Shown: one piece after another, positions 18,156 to 27,093 of the stretch | Layout: each line of letters begins with the position of its first letter | Numbering within the stretch: position 1 is the stretch's first letter | Source of the DNA: Actinomycetospora sp. NBRC 106375 | Lineage (GTDB): Bacteria > Actinomycetota > Actinomycetes > Mycobacteriales > Pseudonocardiaceae | Reading direction: 5' to 3' | DNA: 64,000 nucleotides | Assembly: GCF_030269665.1 (NCBI RefSeq) | Contig: NZ_BSTS01000010.1 | Span: 186,001-250,000 of the forward strand | The notes under the pieces: generated by a model | The model's input: only the letters and a program-made list of their open reading frames with translations | What the model was told of the DNA's origin: nothing | The model's database searches: none | Made by a program: the position numbers and the translations under genes

Positions 18156-19616
18156 GTGACCGTCACCGACCCCCCGTACCGCGAGATCACCGACGCTCGC
18201 GGCCGCGTCTACCGAGTCGGAGAATCGCCTCAACAGATCCTCGGCGTGTCCCGCAAGTGGATGGTCTGGCTGCCCTGGCTGGCCATGATGGGCATCAGCG
18301 TCTTCGAGTACGGCTACGGCGCCGCGGAATCGACCCTCGAGGACGTGCACGGCTGGAGCCTCAGCCAGGCCTTCTGGCTCGTGGCGGTCTGGACCGTCTT
18401 CCAGGCCGGTGTCGCGTTCCCGGCCGGACGGCTGCGGGAGCAGGGCAAGTTCTCGGCGCGCACCGCGATGTTCGTCGGCGCCGGATGCGTGTTCCTCGCG
18501 TTCGCCGTCCTGGGCGTCACCAGCAGCCTGCTGCTGAACTTCCTCTTCTACTCCGTCATCGGCGGCATCGGCTCCGGGCTGGTGTACGCGACCTGCATCA
18601 ACATGGTCGGCAAGTGGTACCCGGAGAAGCGGGGCGGGAAGACCGGATTCGTCAACGGCGGGTTCGCCTACGGTGCCGTGCCGTTCATCTTCGTGTTCAG
18701 CTACCTGTTCGACAAGGACACCTTCACGCTCGTGCTGGTGCTCGTCGGTGTCTACATGCTCGTCGTCGTCGCGCTCTGCGCGATCCTGTTCAAGGACCCG
18801 CCGAAGAACTGGTGGCCCGAGGAGGTCGACCCGCTCACGTATCACACCAATCCGAAGTCGGCCCGGAGCCTGGAGAAGAACCCGCCGGCGGTTCGCCAGT
18901 ACACGCCGATGGAGGCCATCAAGACCGGACAGCTGCCGCTGATGTGGCTCTCGTTCGCGATCATCGGCGGCGTGTCGCTCTTCGGGATCGGCTATCAGGT
19001 GGACTTCGCCGAGGAGGTCGGGTTCGGGCCCTTCATCGCGGCCTCGTCGGCCGGCGTGCTCTCGATCGTCAACGGGGTCGGGCGGGGCGTCGTCGGGTGG
19101 GTCTCGGACCTCATCGGCCGGCGCCAGACCCTCGTCCTCGTCCTGGCCATCGAGGGCGTCGCCCAGTTCGGGCTGCTGTGGAGCGGCAACGCCGGCAACG
19201 AGGTCGGGTTCATGTTCTTCGCCTTCGTGGCCGGCTTCGGGGGCGGCGCGTTCTTCCCGCTGTTCGCGGCCCTCACGCCGGACTACTTCGGCGAGAACTA
19301 CAACGCGACCAACTACGGCCTGGTCTACAGCGCCAAGCTCGTCGGGGGCCTGTTCGGCCTCGGGGCGGCCTCGCACGTGGTGGAGGTGTGGGGCTACGAC
19401 GGCGCCTACACGATCGCGGGCGTGATCGCCTTCGTCTCCGCGGGCACGGCGGCGATCCTGCGCCAGCCCGGGCGGACCCGCGACGGGAAGGTCCCGGCGA
19501 GCGGGCTCTTCGACGACACCCCGGGGATCGAGACCGCTGAGGACGGCACCGCGGCGGCCGCGCCGCCGGGTCCGACAGCTCCCGCCGGGGAGACCACCGG
19601 CCGGCGCGAGAGCTGA
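18156..19616 (+). CDS. MFS transporter, OFA (oxalate/formate antiporter) family, second copy
   Basis: A 486-residue protein with about 12 membrane segments. It has the OFA features WYPEKRGGKTGFVNGGFAYG, KNWWPEEVDP, FIAASSAGVLSIVNGVGRG, GWVSDLIGRR and GLVYSAKLVGG. GTG start after AAAGGAG. It lies 133 bases downstream of the synthetase, probably in the same regulon, and a terminator hairpin follows. It is paralogous to the transporter at 10115; one may exchange substrate for formate while the other imports, but roles are not shown. Hydrophilic 40-residue C-terminal tail. Confidence 0.88.
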   Translation: MTVTDPPYREITDARGRVYRVGESPQQILGVSRKWMVWLPWLAMMGISVFEYGYGAAESTLEDVHGWSLSQAFWLVAVWTVFQAGVAFPAGRLREQGKFSARTAMFVGAGCVFLAFAVLGVTSSLLLNFLFYSVIGGIGSGLVYATCINMVGKWYPEKRGGKTGFVNGGFAYGAVPFIFVFSYLFDKDTFTLVLVLVGVYMLVVVALCAILFKDPPKNWWPEEVDPLTYHTNPKSARSLEKNPPAVRQYTPMEAIKTGQLPLMWLSFAIIGGVSLFGIGYQVDFAEEVGFGPFIAASSAGVLSIVNGVGRGVVGWVSDLIGRRQTLVLVLAIEGVAQFGLLWSGNAGNEVGFMFFAFVAGFGGGAFFPLFAALTPDYFGENYNATNYGLVYSAKLVGGLFGLGAASHVVEVWGYDGAYTIAGVIAFVSAGTAAILRQPGRTRDGKVPASGLFDDTPGIETAEDGTAAAAPPGPTAPAGETTGRRES

Positions 19617-19638
19617 GCCGCGGGGCCACCACCTGCCG

Positions 19639-19675
19639 CCCCGGCGCCCGGACAAGTGCGGTCCGGGCGCCGGGG
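19639..19675. terminator. Hairpin terminator of the lyase/transporter cluster
   Basis: Perfect 15-base arms (19639-19653, 19661-19675; left arm starts CCCCGGCG) with loop AAGTGCG. It lies 22 bases after the OFA stop and no T-run follows. It marks the end of the catabolic cluster. Confidence 0.75.
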
Positions 19676-19723
19676 TCCCTCACGTCCTGACGGCATCCCA
19701 CCGCCGGGCTAGCCTGACCGCTC

Positions 19724-20482
19724 GTGTCCGACGCGTCGGTCTGGGAAATCGTCCTGCTGGGCCTGCTCGGCCTGCTCGCCGGGGCGGTCAACGCCGTCGC
19801 CGGCGGCGGGTCGCTCATCGTGTTCCCGGCGCTGCTCGCGGTGGGGATGCCGCCGCTGCCCGCCAACGTCACCAACTCGGTCTCGCAGTGGCCCGGGTAC
19901 GCCGGATCGGTGGTCAACGCCCGCGGCGACCTGCGCGAGCAACGCCGGCGACTGGTCACCACCGCGATCGCCGCCGCCGTCGGCGCCGCGATCGGGTGCA
20001 CATTGCTGCTGATCCTGCCGCAGTCGGTGTTCGACGCGGTCGTGCCCGTGCTCGTGCTCCTCGCGAGCCTCACGCTCGGCGCACAACCGTGGATCAAGAG
20101 GTGGACCCGGCGCGAGGAGCGGGCGGCGGACAGCCCGCGGGTGCTGCTCCCGGCGATCTTCCTCGCCGCGGTCTACGGCGGCTACTTCGGCGGGGCGCTC
20201 GGGGTGGTGCTCATCGCGGTGCTGTCCCTGTTCGCCCACGACACCCTCCAGCGGCTCAACGCGCTGAAGGTGGCGCTCTCGCTGGTGACGAGCACGGTGA
20301 CCGTGGTGCTGTTCGCGCTCTTCGCCCCCGTCGACTGGTTCGCGGTGCTCCTGCTGGCCCCGACGACGCTGATCGGCGGCTACCTCGGCATGGCGGTCGC
20401 CAAGAAGATGCCCGACGGGGTGCTGCGCTGGAGCGTCGTGGTGCTCGGCGTCGCGGTGGCGATCTACCTGTTCCTGCGGTGA
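19724..20482 (+). CDS. TSUP-family (TauE/SafE) membrane transporter
   Basis: A 252-residue protein with about eight membrane segments. It has the two repeat signatures of the family: GLLAGAVNAVAGGGSLIVFPALLA near the N-terminus and YGGYFGGALGVVLIAVL in the middle. The family exports sulfite, sulfonates or organosulfur anions. GTG start. One base separates its stop from the next gene, so the two transporters are cotranscribed. The substrate is not known. Confidence 0.88.
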   Translation: MSDASVWEIVLLGLLGLLAGAVNAVAGGGSLIVFPALLAVGMPPLPANVTNSVSQWPGYAGSVVNARGDLREQRRRLVTTAIAAAVGAAIGCTLLLILPQSVFDAVVPVLVLLASLTLGAQPWIKRWTRREERAADSPRVLLPAIFLAAVYGGYFGGALGVVLIAVLSLFAHDTLQRLNALKVALSLVTSTVTVVLFALFAPVDWFAVLLLAPTTLIGGYLGMAVAKKMPDGVLRWSVVVLGVAVAIYLFLR

Positions 20483-20483
20483 C

Positions 20484-21725
20484 GTGACCGTCCTCGCCGT
20501 CGCGCTGCTGGCGGTCGTCCTCGTCGTCGCCGTCACCCGGCCGCGCGGCCTGCCCGAGGCGGGTGCGGCGGTCCCGGCGGCGATCGTGGTGCTCGCGGTC
20601 GGGCTGCTGACGCCGGACCGGGCGTGGCAGGAGGTCGGCGAGCTCGGACCGACCGTCGGCTTCCTCGCCGCGGTGCTGGTGCTCGCCCACCTCGCCGACG
20701 CGGAGGGCGTCTTCCGCTGGGCAGGCGGCGTGCTCGCTCGGCGCTCCCACGGGCGCACCCACCGCCTGTTCCTGCTGGTGGTCGTCGCGGCGGCCCTGAC
20801 CACGGCGGTGCTGAGCCTCGACGCGACGGTGGTCCTGCTGACACCGGTCGTGCTCGACACGGCCCGCCGACTGGCCGCCCGGCCCGCGCCGCACGCCTTC
20901 GCGTGCGCGCACCTCGCGAACAGCGGGTCGCTGCTGCTGCCCGTCGCGAACCTGACCAACCTGCTCGCCCTGCAGGCCACCGGCCTGACGTTCCTCGGCT
21001 TCGCGGGGCTGATGCTGCTGCCGCAGCTCGCGGTGCTGGTCGTCGAGTACGGGGGGCTGCGGCTGACGTTCCGCGCCGACCTCGCCGCGCCGACCGAGGA
21101 GGCGCCGGAGACCGAGGAGCCGCCCCTCCCCCGGTTCGCCGTCGCCGTCCTCGCCGCGACGCTGCTCGGGTTCGCGGCCTCGTCGCCGCTGGGCATCGAG
21201 CCGGTCTGGGTCGCCGTCGCGGGCGCCGTGGTGCTGGCGGTGAAGACCGTCGCGACGCGGCGCTCGCGGGTGCGCGACGTGGTACTCGCGGCGTCGCCGC
21301 TGTTCTGCCTGTTCGTGCTGGCGCTGGGCGTCGTGGTCGCGGCGGTGACCGACCGGGGGCTCGGCGACCTCGTCGCCGGCGTGCTGCCGACCGGCACCTC
21401 GTTCCCGGCTCTGCTCGGGCTGGCGGCCGTCGCGGCGGTGCTCGCGAACGTCGTCAACAACCTGCCCGCGACCCTCGTCCTGCTGGCCGCGCTCGGTCCG
21501 GCTCCCGCCACGGCGGCCGTGCTCGCCGTGCTCATCGGGGTGAACATCGGCCCGAACCTCACGCCCGTCGGCTCCCTGGCGACCCTGCTGTGGCGTCAGG
21601 TCCTGGCTGCCCGGGGCACCCCGGCGTCGCTGCGCACCTTCACGCTGGCGGGGCTCGCGACCGTCCCCCTGGGCGTCGTCGCGGCCACGGGGGCGCTCTG
21701 GCTCACCGTGACGCTGACGGGCTGA
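20484..21725 (+). CDS. ArsB/NhaD-type ion transporter (SLC13-like permease)
   Basis: A 413-residue protein with 10-12 membrane segments. It has the ion-transporter-superfamily pattern: LGPTVGFLAAVLVLAHLADAEG, LSLDATVVLLTPVVL, HLANSGSLLLPVANLTNLLAL, VVNNLPATLVLL and IGVNIGPNLTPVGSLATLLW. The two N-x-P/S-x-T loops are the paired hairpin sites. ArsB pumps arsenite, and NhaD exchanges Na+/H+; no ars gene is adjacent, so the cargo is open. Its end overlaps the convergent regulator by 23 bases. Confidence 0.82.
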   Translation: MTVLAVALLAVVLVVAVTRPRGLPEAGAAVPAAIVVLAVGLLTPDRAWQEVGELGPTVGFLAAVLVLAHLADAEGVFRWAGGVLARRSHGRTHRLFLLVVVAAALTTAVLSLDATVVLLTPVVLDTARRLAARPAPHAFACAHLANSGSLLLPVANLTNLLALQATGLTFLGFAGLMLLPQLAVLVVEYGGLRLTFRADLAAPTEEAPETEEPPLPRFAVAVLAATLLGFAASSPLGIEPVWVAVAGAVVLAVKTVATRRSRVRDVVLAASPLFCLFVLALGVVVAAVTDRGLGDLVAGVLPTGTSFPALLGLAAVAAVLANVVNNLPATLVLLAALGPAPATAAVLAVLIGVNIGPNLTPVGSLATLLWRQVLAARGTPASLRTFTLAGLATVPLGVVAATGALWLTVTLTG

Positions 21726-22575
21726 CGGGGGCGCGCGGGACCGCCATCGCCTCCGTCCCCACCGCGCCGAGCAGGTCGAGGCGGCCGCGGGCGTCGGCGT
21801 CGGCGGGCGTGAAGACGAGCAGGCGCAGGTCGTCCTCGGCGGTCGTCAGCGTGTCGCAGTCCAGCTCCACGTCGCCGACGTCGGGGTGAACGACGGTCTT
21901 GTGGCTCTGGTGGTGCCCGGCGATGGCACCCGAGTCCCACAGAGTCCGGAACTCCTCGCTGGCGTCGTGGAGGTCGCCGACGAGGGCGCGGAGGTCGGGG
22001 TCGCCGGGATAGCGGCTCGTGCTGCCGCGCAGGTCGGCGACCAGGGAGCGGGCGAGGGCGTCGCGCTCCTCGGTGGTGTGGCGGACGCGGTCGCCGGCCT
22101 CGCCCTCGGTGAACAGGCGCCGGAGCGTGTTGCGCCGGTGCTCCTCCACGGCGGTGGGATCGCCCATGAGCGCGGCGTAGAGGGGGTTCCAGGAGATCAG
22201 CGTCCAGGTGGCGTCGAGGACGCCGACGGGGTGGTCGTGCAGGGCCTCGAGGATGCGGCGCACACCGGCCGGGATGCGCCGGGAGATCCGTCCGCGGTCG
22301 GCGGCGTGCCCGGCCAGGCGGAACAGGTGGGCCTGCTCGGCGTCCGACAGGCGCAGCGCGCGGGCCAGGGCGGCGCACACCTGTGCGGACGGGGTGCGCG
22401 TGCGGCCCTGCTCGAGGCGCACGACGTAGTCGATCGAGATGCCGGCGAGCAGCGCCAGCTCCTCGCGCCGCAGACCCGGGGCGCGCCGGGGCGCGTTGAC
22501 GGCCATGCCGACCTGGGCCGGGTCGGTGCGGTCGCGCCAGGTGCGGAGGGCGGCAGCGAGCTCGCCGGTGCTCAT
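21703..22575 (-). CDS. XRE-family regulator with MmyB-like ligand domain
   Basis: A 290-residue protein. The N-terminal helix-turn-helix reads GLRREELALLAGISIDYVVRLEQGRTRTPSAQVCAALARAL. The C-terminal MmyB-like domain has VGVLDATWTLISWNPLYAALMGD and DLRGSTSRYPGDPDLRALVGDL. Such regulators are common in actinobacteria and often control the divergent enzyme gene. Start chosen at the ATG at 22575; the longer frame reads into the promoter. A GGTAC-N5-GTACC palindrome lies between it and the aldo/keto reductase. Confidence 0.88.
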   Translation of the reverse strand: MSTGELAAALRTWRDRTDPAQVGMAVNAPRRAPGLRREELALLAGISIDYVVRLEQGRTRTPSAQVCAALARALRLSDAEQAHLFRLAGHAADRGRISRRIPAGVRRILEALHDHPVGVLDATWTLISWNPLYAALMGDPTAVEEHRRNTLRRLFTEGEAGDRVRHTTEERDALARSLVADLRGSTSRYPGDPDLRALVGDLHDASEEFRTLWDSGAIAGHHQSHKTVVHPDVGDVELDCDTLTTAEDDLRLLVFTPADADARGRLDLLGAVGTEAMAVPRAPVSPSASR

Positions 22576-22610
22576 CGCCCGATCATGCGCCTGAACGACC
22601 TCTCGTGGGG

Positions 22611-22625
22611 GGTACGCGGTGTACC
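22611..22625. promoter_or_regulatory. Operator-like palindrome GGTAC-N5-GTACC
   Basis: Perfect inverted repeat with spacer GCGGT in the 101-base divergent region between the XRE regulator (start 22575) and the aldo/keto reductase (start 22677). It probably binds the regulator. The same arms and spacing occur at 49646 before the desaturase, which may be chance. Confidence 0.5.
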
Positions 22626-22676
22626 AGGACGATCCGTCGCTCCCCACCACCCCGAGCCGGGATGAAGGTAGGACCC

Positions 22677-23531
22677 ATGACCACCTCGGAACTGACCGAC
22701 CGCCTCGCCCTCGCCGACGACCTCGTCCTCACGCGCATGGGCTACGGCGCGATGCAGCTCGCCGGCCCCCACGTGATGGGCCCGCCACGCGACCGCGACG
22801 AGGCGATCGCCGTGCTCCGGGAGGCCGTCGACCGGGGCGTGACACACGTCGACACCGCCGACTTCTACGGCCCGTTCGTCGTCAACGAGATCCTCCACGA
22901 GGCCCTGCACCCCTACCCCGCCGACCTGCGGATCGTCACCAAGGTCGGCTGCCGCCGCGGGGAGGACGGGTCGTGGAACCTCGACACGTCGCGCGACGAG
23001 CTGATCCGTGAGGTGCACGAGAACATCGGGCGCCTGGGCGTCGACGCCCTCGACGTCGTCAACCTGCGGGTCTCCGACGACCCGGACGCGTCCCTCGCGG
23101 AGCCGTTCGGGGTGCTGGCGGAGCTGCAGCAGGAGGGCCTGATCCGCCACCTCGGCGTCAGCAACGTGTCCCACGCCCAGTTCACCGAGGCCCGCGCCGT
23201 CGCGCCGGTGGTGTGCGTCCAGAACCTCTACAACCTCGTCCAGCGCCAGGACGAGGACATCCTCACCGAGTGCGCGGCAGCGGGGATCGGGTTCACCTCG
23301 TTCTTCCCGCTCGGGGGCTTCTCGCCGCTGCAGTCGGACACGCTCGCCGCCGTCGCCGGGCGCGTCGGGGCGACGCCCCAGCAGACCGCGCTGGCGTGGC
23401 TGCTGCAGCACTCGCCGGCGATGCTGCTCATCCCGGGCACGTCGTCGCGGGGGCACCTGCGCGAGAACCTCGCCGCGGCCGACCTCGTCCTGCCCGCCGA
23501 CGCCGTCGCCGAGCTGGACGCGATCAGCTGA
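22677..23531 (+). CDS. Aldo/keto reductase
   Basis: A 284-residue (beta/alpha)8 oxidoreductase. Catalytic Asp and Tyr appear in HVDTADFYGPF and Lys in IVTKVG. At the usual catalytic His position the protein reads LDVVNLRV, so Asn replaces His; some AKR subgroups show this. NADPH-binding region: FFPLGGF and LIPGTSSRGHLRENLAA. Start ATG at 22677 follows GGTAGGA. It is divergent from an XRE regulator with a shared palindrome, which suggests inducible expression. The substrate is unknown. Confidence 0.88.
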   Translation: MTTSELTDRLALADDLVLTRMGYGAMQLAGPHVMGPPRDRDEAIAVLREAVDRGVTHVDTADFYGPFVVNEILHEALHPYPADLRIVTKVGCRRGEDGSWNLDTSRDELIREVHENIGRLGVDALDVVNLRVSDDPDASLAEPFGVLAELQQEGLIRHLGVSNVSHAQFTEARAVAPVVCVQNLYNLVQRQDEDILTECAAAGIGFTSFFPLGGFSPLQSDTLAAVAGRVGATPQQTALAWLLQHSPAMLLIPGTSSRGHLRENLAAADLVLPADAVAELDAIS

Positions 23532-23595
23532 GTCGCCGTCGTCCCGGGCCGCGTCGCGTTGCACGACCGGCCCGGGGCTCGGCAGGCTACGGCGC

Positions 23596-24714
23596 GTGAC
23601 GTCGCTCGAGGCGCAGGCCCGCGCCCGTGTCCGGGAACAGGCCCTCGGCATCGCGGCGGGCTGGTCGCCCCCGGACGCGCCGCCGGAGTGGGCGCTGACC
23701 GCGGAGAGCTTCCGGGCCATCGCCACCGAGCCCGACCTGCTCGCGCTCGCCGCGGACATCCCGGCCGACCGGTTGCCGCCGCTGCTGCTCAGCGCCGCGA
23801 TCCGCCACCTCGTGGCCCGGCACGCACCGGCACCGCTCGCCGGCTACTACCCGACGCCGGGATCGGGCCAGCCCACCCTCGACGAGGGCTACCGGCCCGC
23901 GCTCGTGGCGTTCGCCCGCGAGCACGCCGGGGAGCTCGGACAGCTCTGCGCCGAGCATCGGTACCAGATGAACGAGGTCGCCCGCAGCGCCGACGTCCTC
24001 GCCGCCCTGAGCCGGCTCGACCCCGCGGAGCCGATCGCGCTGGTCGACCTCGGCACCGGCGCGGGGCTCGGACTGCACCTGGACCGCTACCGGTACGACT
24101 TCGCCGGTCGCACGCTCGGCGACGGCGACGCCGCGCTGACCATCGCCCCCGAGCTGCGCGGCCGCCCGGCACCGCTGCCCGCCCGGATGCCCGAGATCGC
24201 GGCGCGGGTCGGCGTCGACGTCGAGCCCCTCGACCTCGACGACCACCGCGTCCTCGCCTGGCTCGCCGCGTGCATCCCGCCCGAGACGACGGCCGTCGAC
24301 CGCTTCGCGGCGGCGTCCACCGTCGCCCGCGAGCACCCGGCGACCACCGCGCGCGCCGACGTCGTCGACGGCCTGCTCGACCTGTGCGCGGGGATGCCGC
24401 GCGACGCCCGGCTCGTCCTCGTCGACACCTACGTCCACGTCTTCCTCAGCGGCGACGAGCGCGCCCGGTTCCGCCGGCAGCTCGCGGCGCTGGGCCGCGA
24501 CGTCGAGTGGATCTCGGTGGACCCGCTGGTGCCGCTGGGCGGGGAGGGCACGGAGAGCACCCAGTACCTGCCGGTGCCCCCACGGGCTCTCGAGGCGACG
24601 CGCCAGGGCGTCACGGGCGTGATCGGGCACCTGTCGGTCGGCCGTGACGGCACCTCCGACGGCGAGGTCCTCGGCCTCGCCCATCCCGGCGGCGCGTGGC
24701 TGGAGTGGCTCTGA
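23596..24714 (+). CDS. DUF2332-family protein
   Basis: A 372-residue soluble protein. The family pattern includes LLLSAAIRHLVARH, HRYQMNEVARSADVLAALSRL, LVDLGTGAGLGLHLDRYRYDF (a Rossmann-like glycine loop) and LVDTYVHVFLSGDERARFRRQL, ending in HPGGAWLEWL. The glycine-rich loop resembles a methyltransferase motif, but no function is established for the family. GTG start. It lies alone between the reductase and the MerR regulator. Confidence 0.78.
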   Translation: MTSLEAQARARVREQALGIAAGWSPPDAPPEWALTAESFRAIATEPDLLALAADIPADRLPPLLLSAAIRHLVARHAPAPLAGYYPTPGSGQPTLDEGYRPALVAFAREHAGELGQLCAEHRYQMNEVARSADVLAALSRLDPAEPIALVDLGTGAGLGLHLDRYRYDFAGRTLGDGDAALTIAPELRGRPAPLPARMPEIAARVGVDVEPLDLDDHRVLAWLAACIPPETTAVDRFAAASTVAREHPATTARADVVDGLLDLCAGMPRDARLVLVDTYVHVFLSGDERARFRRQLAALGRDVEWISVDPLVPLGGEGTESTQYLPVPPRALEATRQGVTGVIGHLSVGRDGTSDGEVLGLAHPGGAWLEWL

Positions 24715-24806
24715 GGGTGGGTGACGCGCGGCACGCTTGACCATGCCGTGGCGGCACGGTTTCCACTGAGCATCGGAAACGGACACATCGCCCGAGGAGT
24801 GGACCC

Positions 24807-25541
24807 ATGGCCTGGAGCACCAAGCAGCTGGCCGAGCTCGCCGGCACCAGCCTGCGCGCGGTGCGGCACTACCACGACGTCGGCCTCCTCTCCGAGCCCG
24901 AGCGTCGCGCCAACGGCTACAAGCAGTACGGGGTGGCGCACCTGGTGCGCCTCCTGCGGATCAAGCGCCTCGTCGACCTCGGGTTCTCGCTGACCCAGAT
25001 CGCCGAGATGGACGACGACGAGGACCACCCCGAGCAGGCCCTGCGCACCCTCGACGCCGAGCTCGCCGCGACCATCGAGCGGCTGCAGCGCGCCCGCGTC
25101 GAGCTCGCCACCATCCTCGACCGGTCCGGGTCGGCCGACCTGCCCGCCGAGCTCAGCGACGTGAGCCAGACCGCGCGGTTCTCCGCGGCGGACCGGTCGT
25201 TCTCGGTGGTCCTGAGCCGGGTGCTGGGCTCGCAGGGGCTCCAGACCTACGCGGACCTCGTCCGGGACACCCCCGACGACCCGGCGTTCGGCGAGTTCGA
25301 CGAGCTGAGCGCCGACGCCGACGAGTCGGTGCGCCAGGCACTGGCCGAGCGGATGGCCGGACCCCTCGCCGCGCTCCGCGCCGCCCACCCGCCCCTCGCC
25401 TTCGGCGGGGACGCCCCGATCGACGCGCGCCGTGCGCAGCAGACGGTGGGGGCCGCCCTGCGCGAGCTCTACAACGGCGCGCAGATCGACGTCCTGGTCC
25501 GGATCGAGACCGAGATCGCCAAGCAGGCTCCCGCCGGGTAG
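24807..25541 (+). CDS. MerR-family transcriptional regulator
   Basis: A 244-residue protein. The N-terminal winged helix is typical: STKQLAELAGTSLRAVRHYHDVGLLSEPERRANGYKQYGVAHLVRLLRIKRLVDLGFSLTQIAEM. A dimerising helix follows (residues 75-110). The 130-residue C-terminal domain has no metal-binding cysteines, so it is of the small-molecule-sensing kind. The spaced promoter it controls was not found. A 143-base stretch after it holds nothing I can name. Confidence 0.9.
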   Translation: MAWSTKQLAELAGTSLRAVRHYHDVGLLSEPERRANGYKQYGVAHLVRLLRIKRLVDLGFSLTQIAEMDDDEDHPEQALRTLDAELAATIERLQRARVELATILDRSGSADLPAELSDVSQTARFSAADRSFSVVLSRVLGSQGLQTYADLVRDTPDDPAFGEFDELSADADESVRQALAERMAGPLAALRAAHPPLAFGGDAPIDARRAQQTVGAALRELYNGAQIDVLVRIETEIAKQAPAG

Positions 25542-25684
25542 CGGGGCGTCACCGCGCTGTCCGCCGGATGACAGCCCCCGGACCGAGCGGCGCGACCGGC
25601 GACGCGCACGACATCCAATGGCAGAGCCCGGACCTGGTCGTCTCGGCGACGGACCTGGTCGACGGGCGCGTCCCCCGCTGACGG

Positions 25685-26350
25685 TCAGGCCAGGAACGAG
25701 GTGTCGTTGACCAGGCGCACCGAGGCGCCGCCGTCGGGCCAGAACTCCACGATCGAGAGGCACGCCAGGTCGAGGTGCAGCCGGTAGAGCATCTGCGGGC
25801 CCGCGTCGAGCGCCCGGCGCAGGATCAGCTTGATCGGCGTCACGTGGCTCACCAGCACCACGGTCTGCCCGGGCCAGCGCCGCAGCAGGTCGTCGAGGGC
25901 CGCGTTCACCCGTCCGGCCACGAGGTCGAAGCTCTCACCCTGCGGCGGGCTGACCGAGGTGTCCGCGAGCCAGGCCCGGTGCACCTCGGGGTCGCGGGCG
26001 GACGCCTCGGCGAACGTCAGGCCCTCCCAGGTGCCGAAGTCGGTCTCGGTGAGCCGGTCGTCGACGGTGACCCCGAGACCGAGGACGCCCGCGATCGGCT
26101 CGGCGGTCTGGCGGGCGCGCATCAGCGGCGAGCTGATCACCGCCCGGATGTGCCCGTCCGTGGCGACGGTCCGGGCCGCCAGCGCGGTCGCCGCGGCCGC
26201 GGCCTGCTCCAGCCCGTCGCGGGTCAGCTCGGGGTCGCCGCGCCCGGAGTAGCGACGCTCGACCGACAGCGGGCTCTGCCCGTGACGCAGCAGCAGCACG
26301 CGGGTCGGGGCGGTGTTCCCCCGCCCCGTCCAGGCCCCGGCGGTCGTCAT
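25685..26350 (-). CDS. Histidine phosphatase (Rv2228c-like, RNase HI domain absent)
   Basis: A 221-residue protein of the phosphoglycerate-mutase/alpha-ribazole-phosphatase superfamily. It has LLLRHGQSPLS (RHG, residues 22-24), SSPLMRARQTAE, TETDFGTWEGLTF and VVLVSHVTPIKL with the second catalytic His. In M. tuberculosis the same locus encodes Rv2228c, which carries an N-terminal RNase HI domain of about 130 residues. Here only the phosphatase half is present, and its ATG overlaps the stop of the zinc-ribbon gene (TGATG). Last gene of a three-gene operon. Confidence 0.86.
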   Translation of the reverse strand: MTTAGAWTGRGNTAPTRVLLLRHGQSPLSVERRYSGRGDPELTRDGLEQAAAAATALAARTVATDGHIRAVISSPLMRARQTAEPIAGVLGLGVTVDDRLTETDFGTWEGLTFAEASARDPEVHRAWLADTSVSPPQGESFDLVAGRVNAALDDLLRRWPGQTVVLVSHVTPIKLILRRALDAGPQMLYRLHLDLACLSIVEFWPDGGASVRLVNDTSFLA

Positions 26351-27093
26351 CAGCTCGTGCCCGCGGTCGTGGCGGTGCGCACGACGATCGCGCCGCACTG
26401 CTCGCAGCGCACCACGTCGTCCGGCGCGGCCGCGGCGACGTCGCGCAGCTCGCTGCGGTCCATCTCGAGGCGGCAGGCGCCGCAACGGTTGCCGGTCAGC
26501 TCGCCGGCTCCGGTGCCGCTGCGGGCCCGGAGCTGGTCGTAGAGGCCCACGAGGTCCGCGGGGAGGTCCTTCGCGAGCTCGGTCCGCTCGGCGCCGCGGC
26601 GCTCCTCGAGGACGTCGAGGTCGCCGAGCACGCCGTCGCGGCGCTCCGCGGCGTCGGTCAGCGTGGTCTCCGCGGTCTCCAGCTCGCCCTGCTCGTGGGC
26701 CAGGTCGGTCTCGGCGGCGTCGAGGCGCTCCATGAGCTCGAGCTGCTCGTCCTCGAGGACGCCCCGCCGGCGGGCCAGCGTGTCGAGCTCGTGGGACAGG
26801 TCGGTCATCTGCTTGGCCGAGACGCTGCCGGAGTCCATGAGCCCGCGGTCGCGCTCCTCGCGCGTGCGGACCTGGGTGACCTCCTGCTCGAGCTTCGCGA
26901 CCTCCCGCCCGAGGTCGCTGACCGACGTCTTCGCGCGCACCACGGCGTCGCGGTGGCCGGCCACTGTCGTCTCGGCCTCCTCCACGGCGGTCTGCTCGGG
27001 CAGCGTGCGCCGGCGGTACTGGGCCCGGGCGAGCTCCGCGTCCAGCGCGGCGAGGTCCAGCAGGCGGCGCTGTGCCGTCGGGTCGGCCTTCAT
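26350..27093 (-). CDS. Coiled-coil protein with C-terminal C4 zinc ribbon (Rv2229c-like)
   Basis: A 247-residue protein. Residues 10-175 are a long coiled coil, with heptads rich in Glu, Leu and Arg. The C-terminal zinc ribbon has CGAC and CEQC about 25 residues apart, giving the four-cysteine site. Matches the M. tuberculosis Rv2229c family, whose partners are the Nif3 protein upstream and the phosphatase downstream. The molecular role is not established. Start at 27093 overlaps the Nif3 stop by 4 bases. Confidence 0.87.
   Translation of the reverse strand: MKADPTAQRRLLDLAALDAELARAQYRRRTLPEQTAVEEAETTVAGHRDAVVRAKTSVSDLGREVAKLEQEVTQVRTREERDRGLMDSGSVSAKQMTDLSHELDTLARRRGVLEDEQLELMERLDAAETDLAHEQGELETAETTLTDAAERRDGVLGDLDVLEERRGAERTELAKDLPADLVGLYDQLRARSGTGAGELTGNRCGACRLEMDRSELRDVAAAAPDDVVRCEQCGAIVVRTATTAGTS

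Noticed and set aside
20484-21725. Arsenite efflux pump (arsB)
   Set aside because: The fold fits ArsB/NhaD, but no ars operon partner is near; a specific cargo is not claimed.
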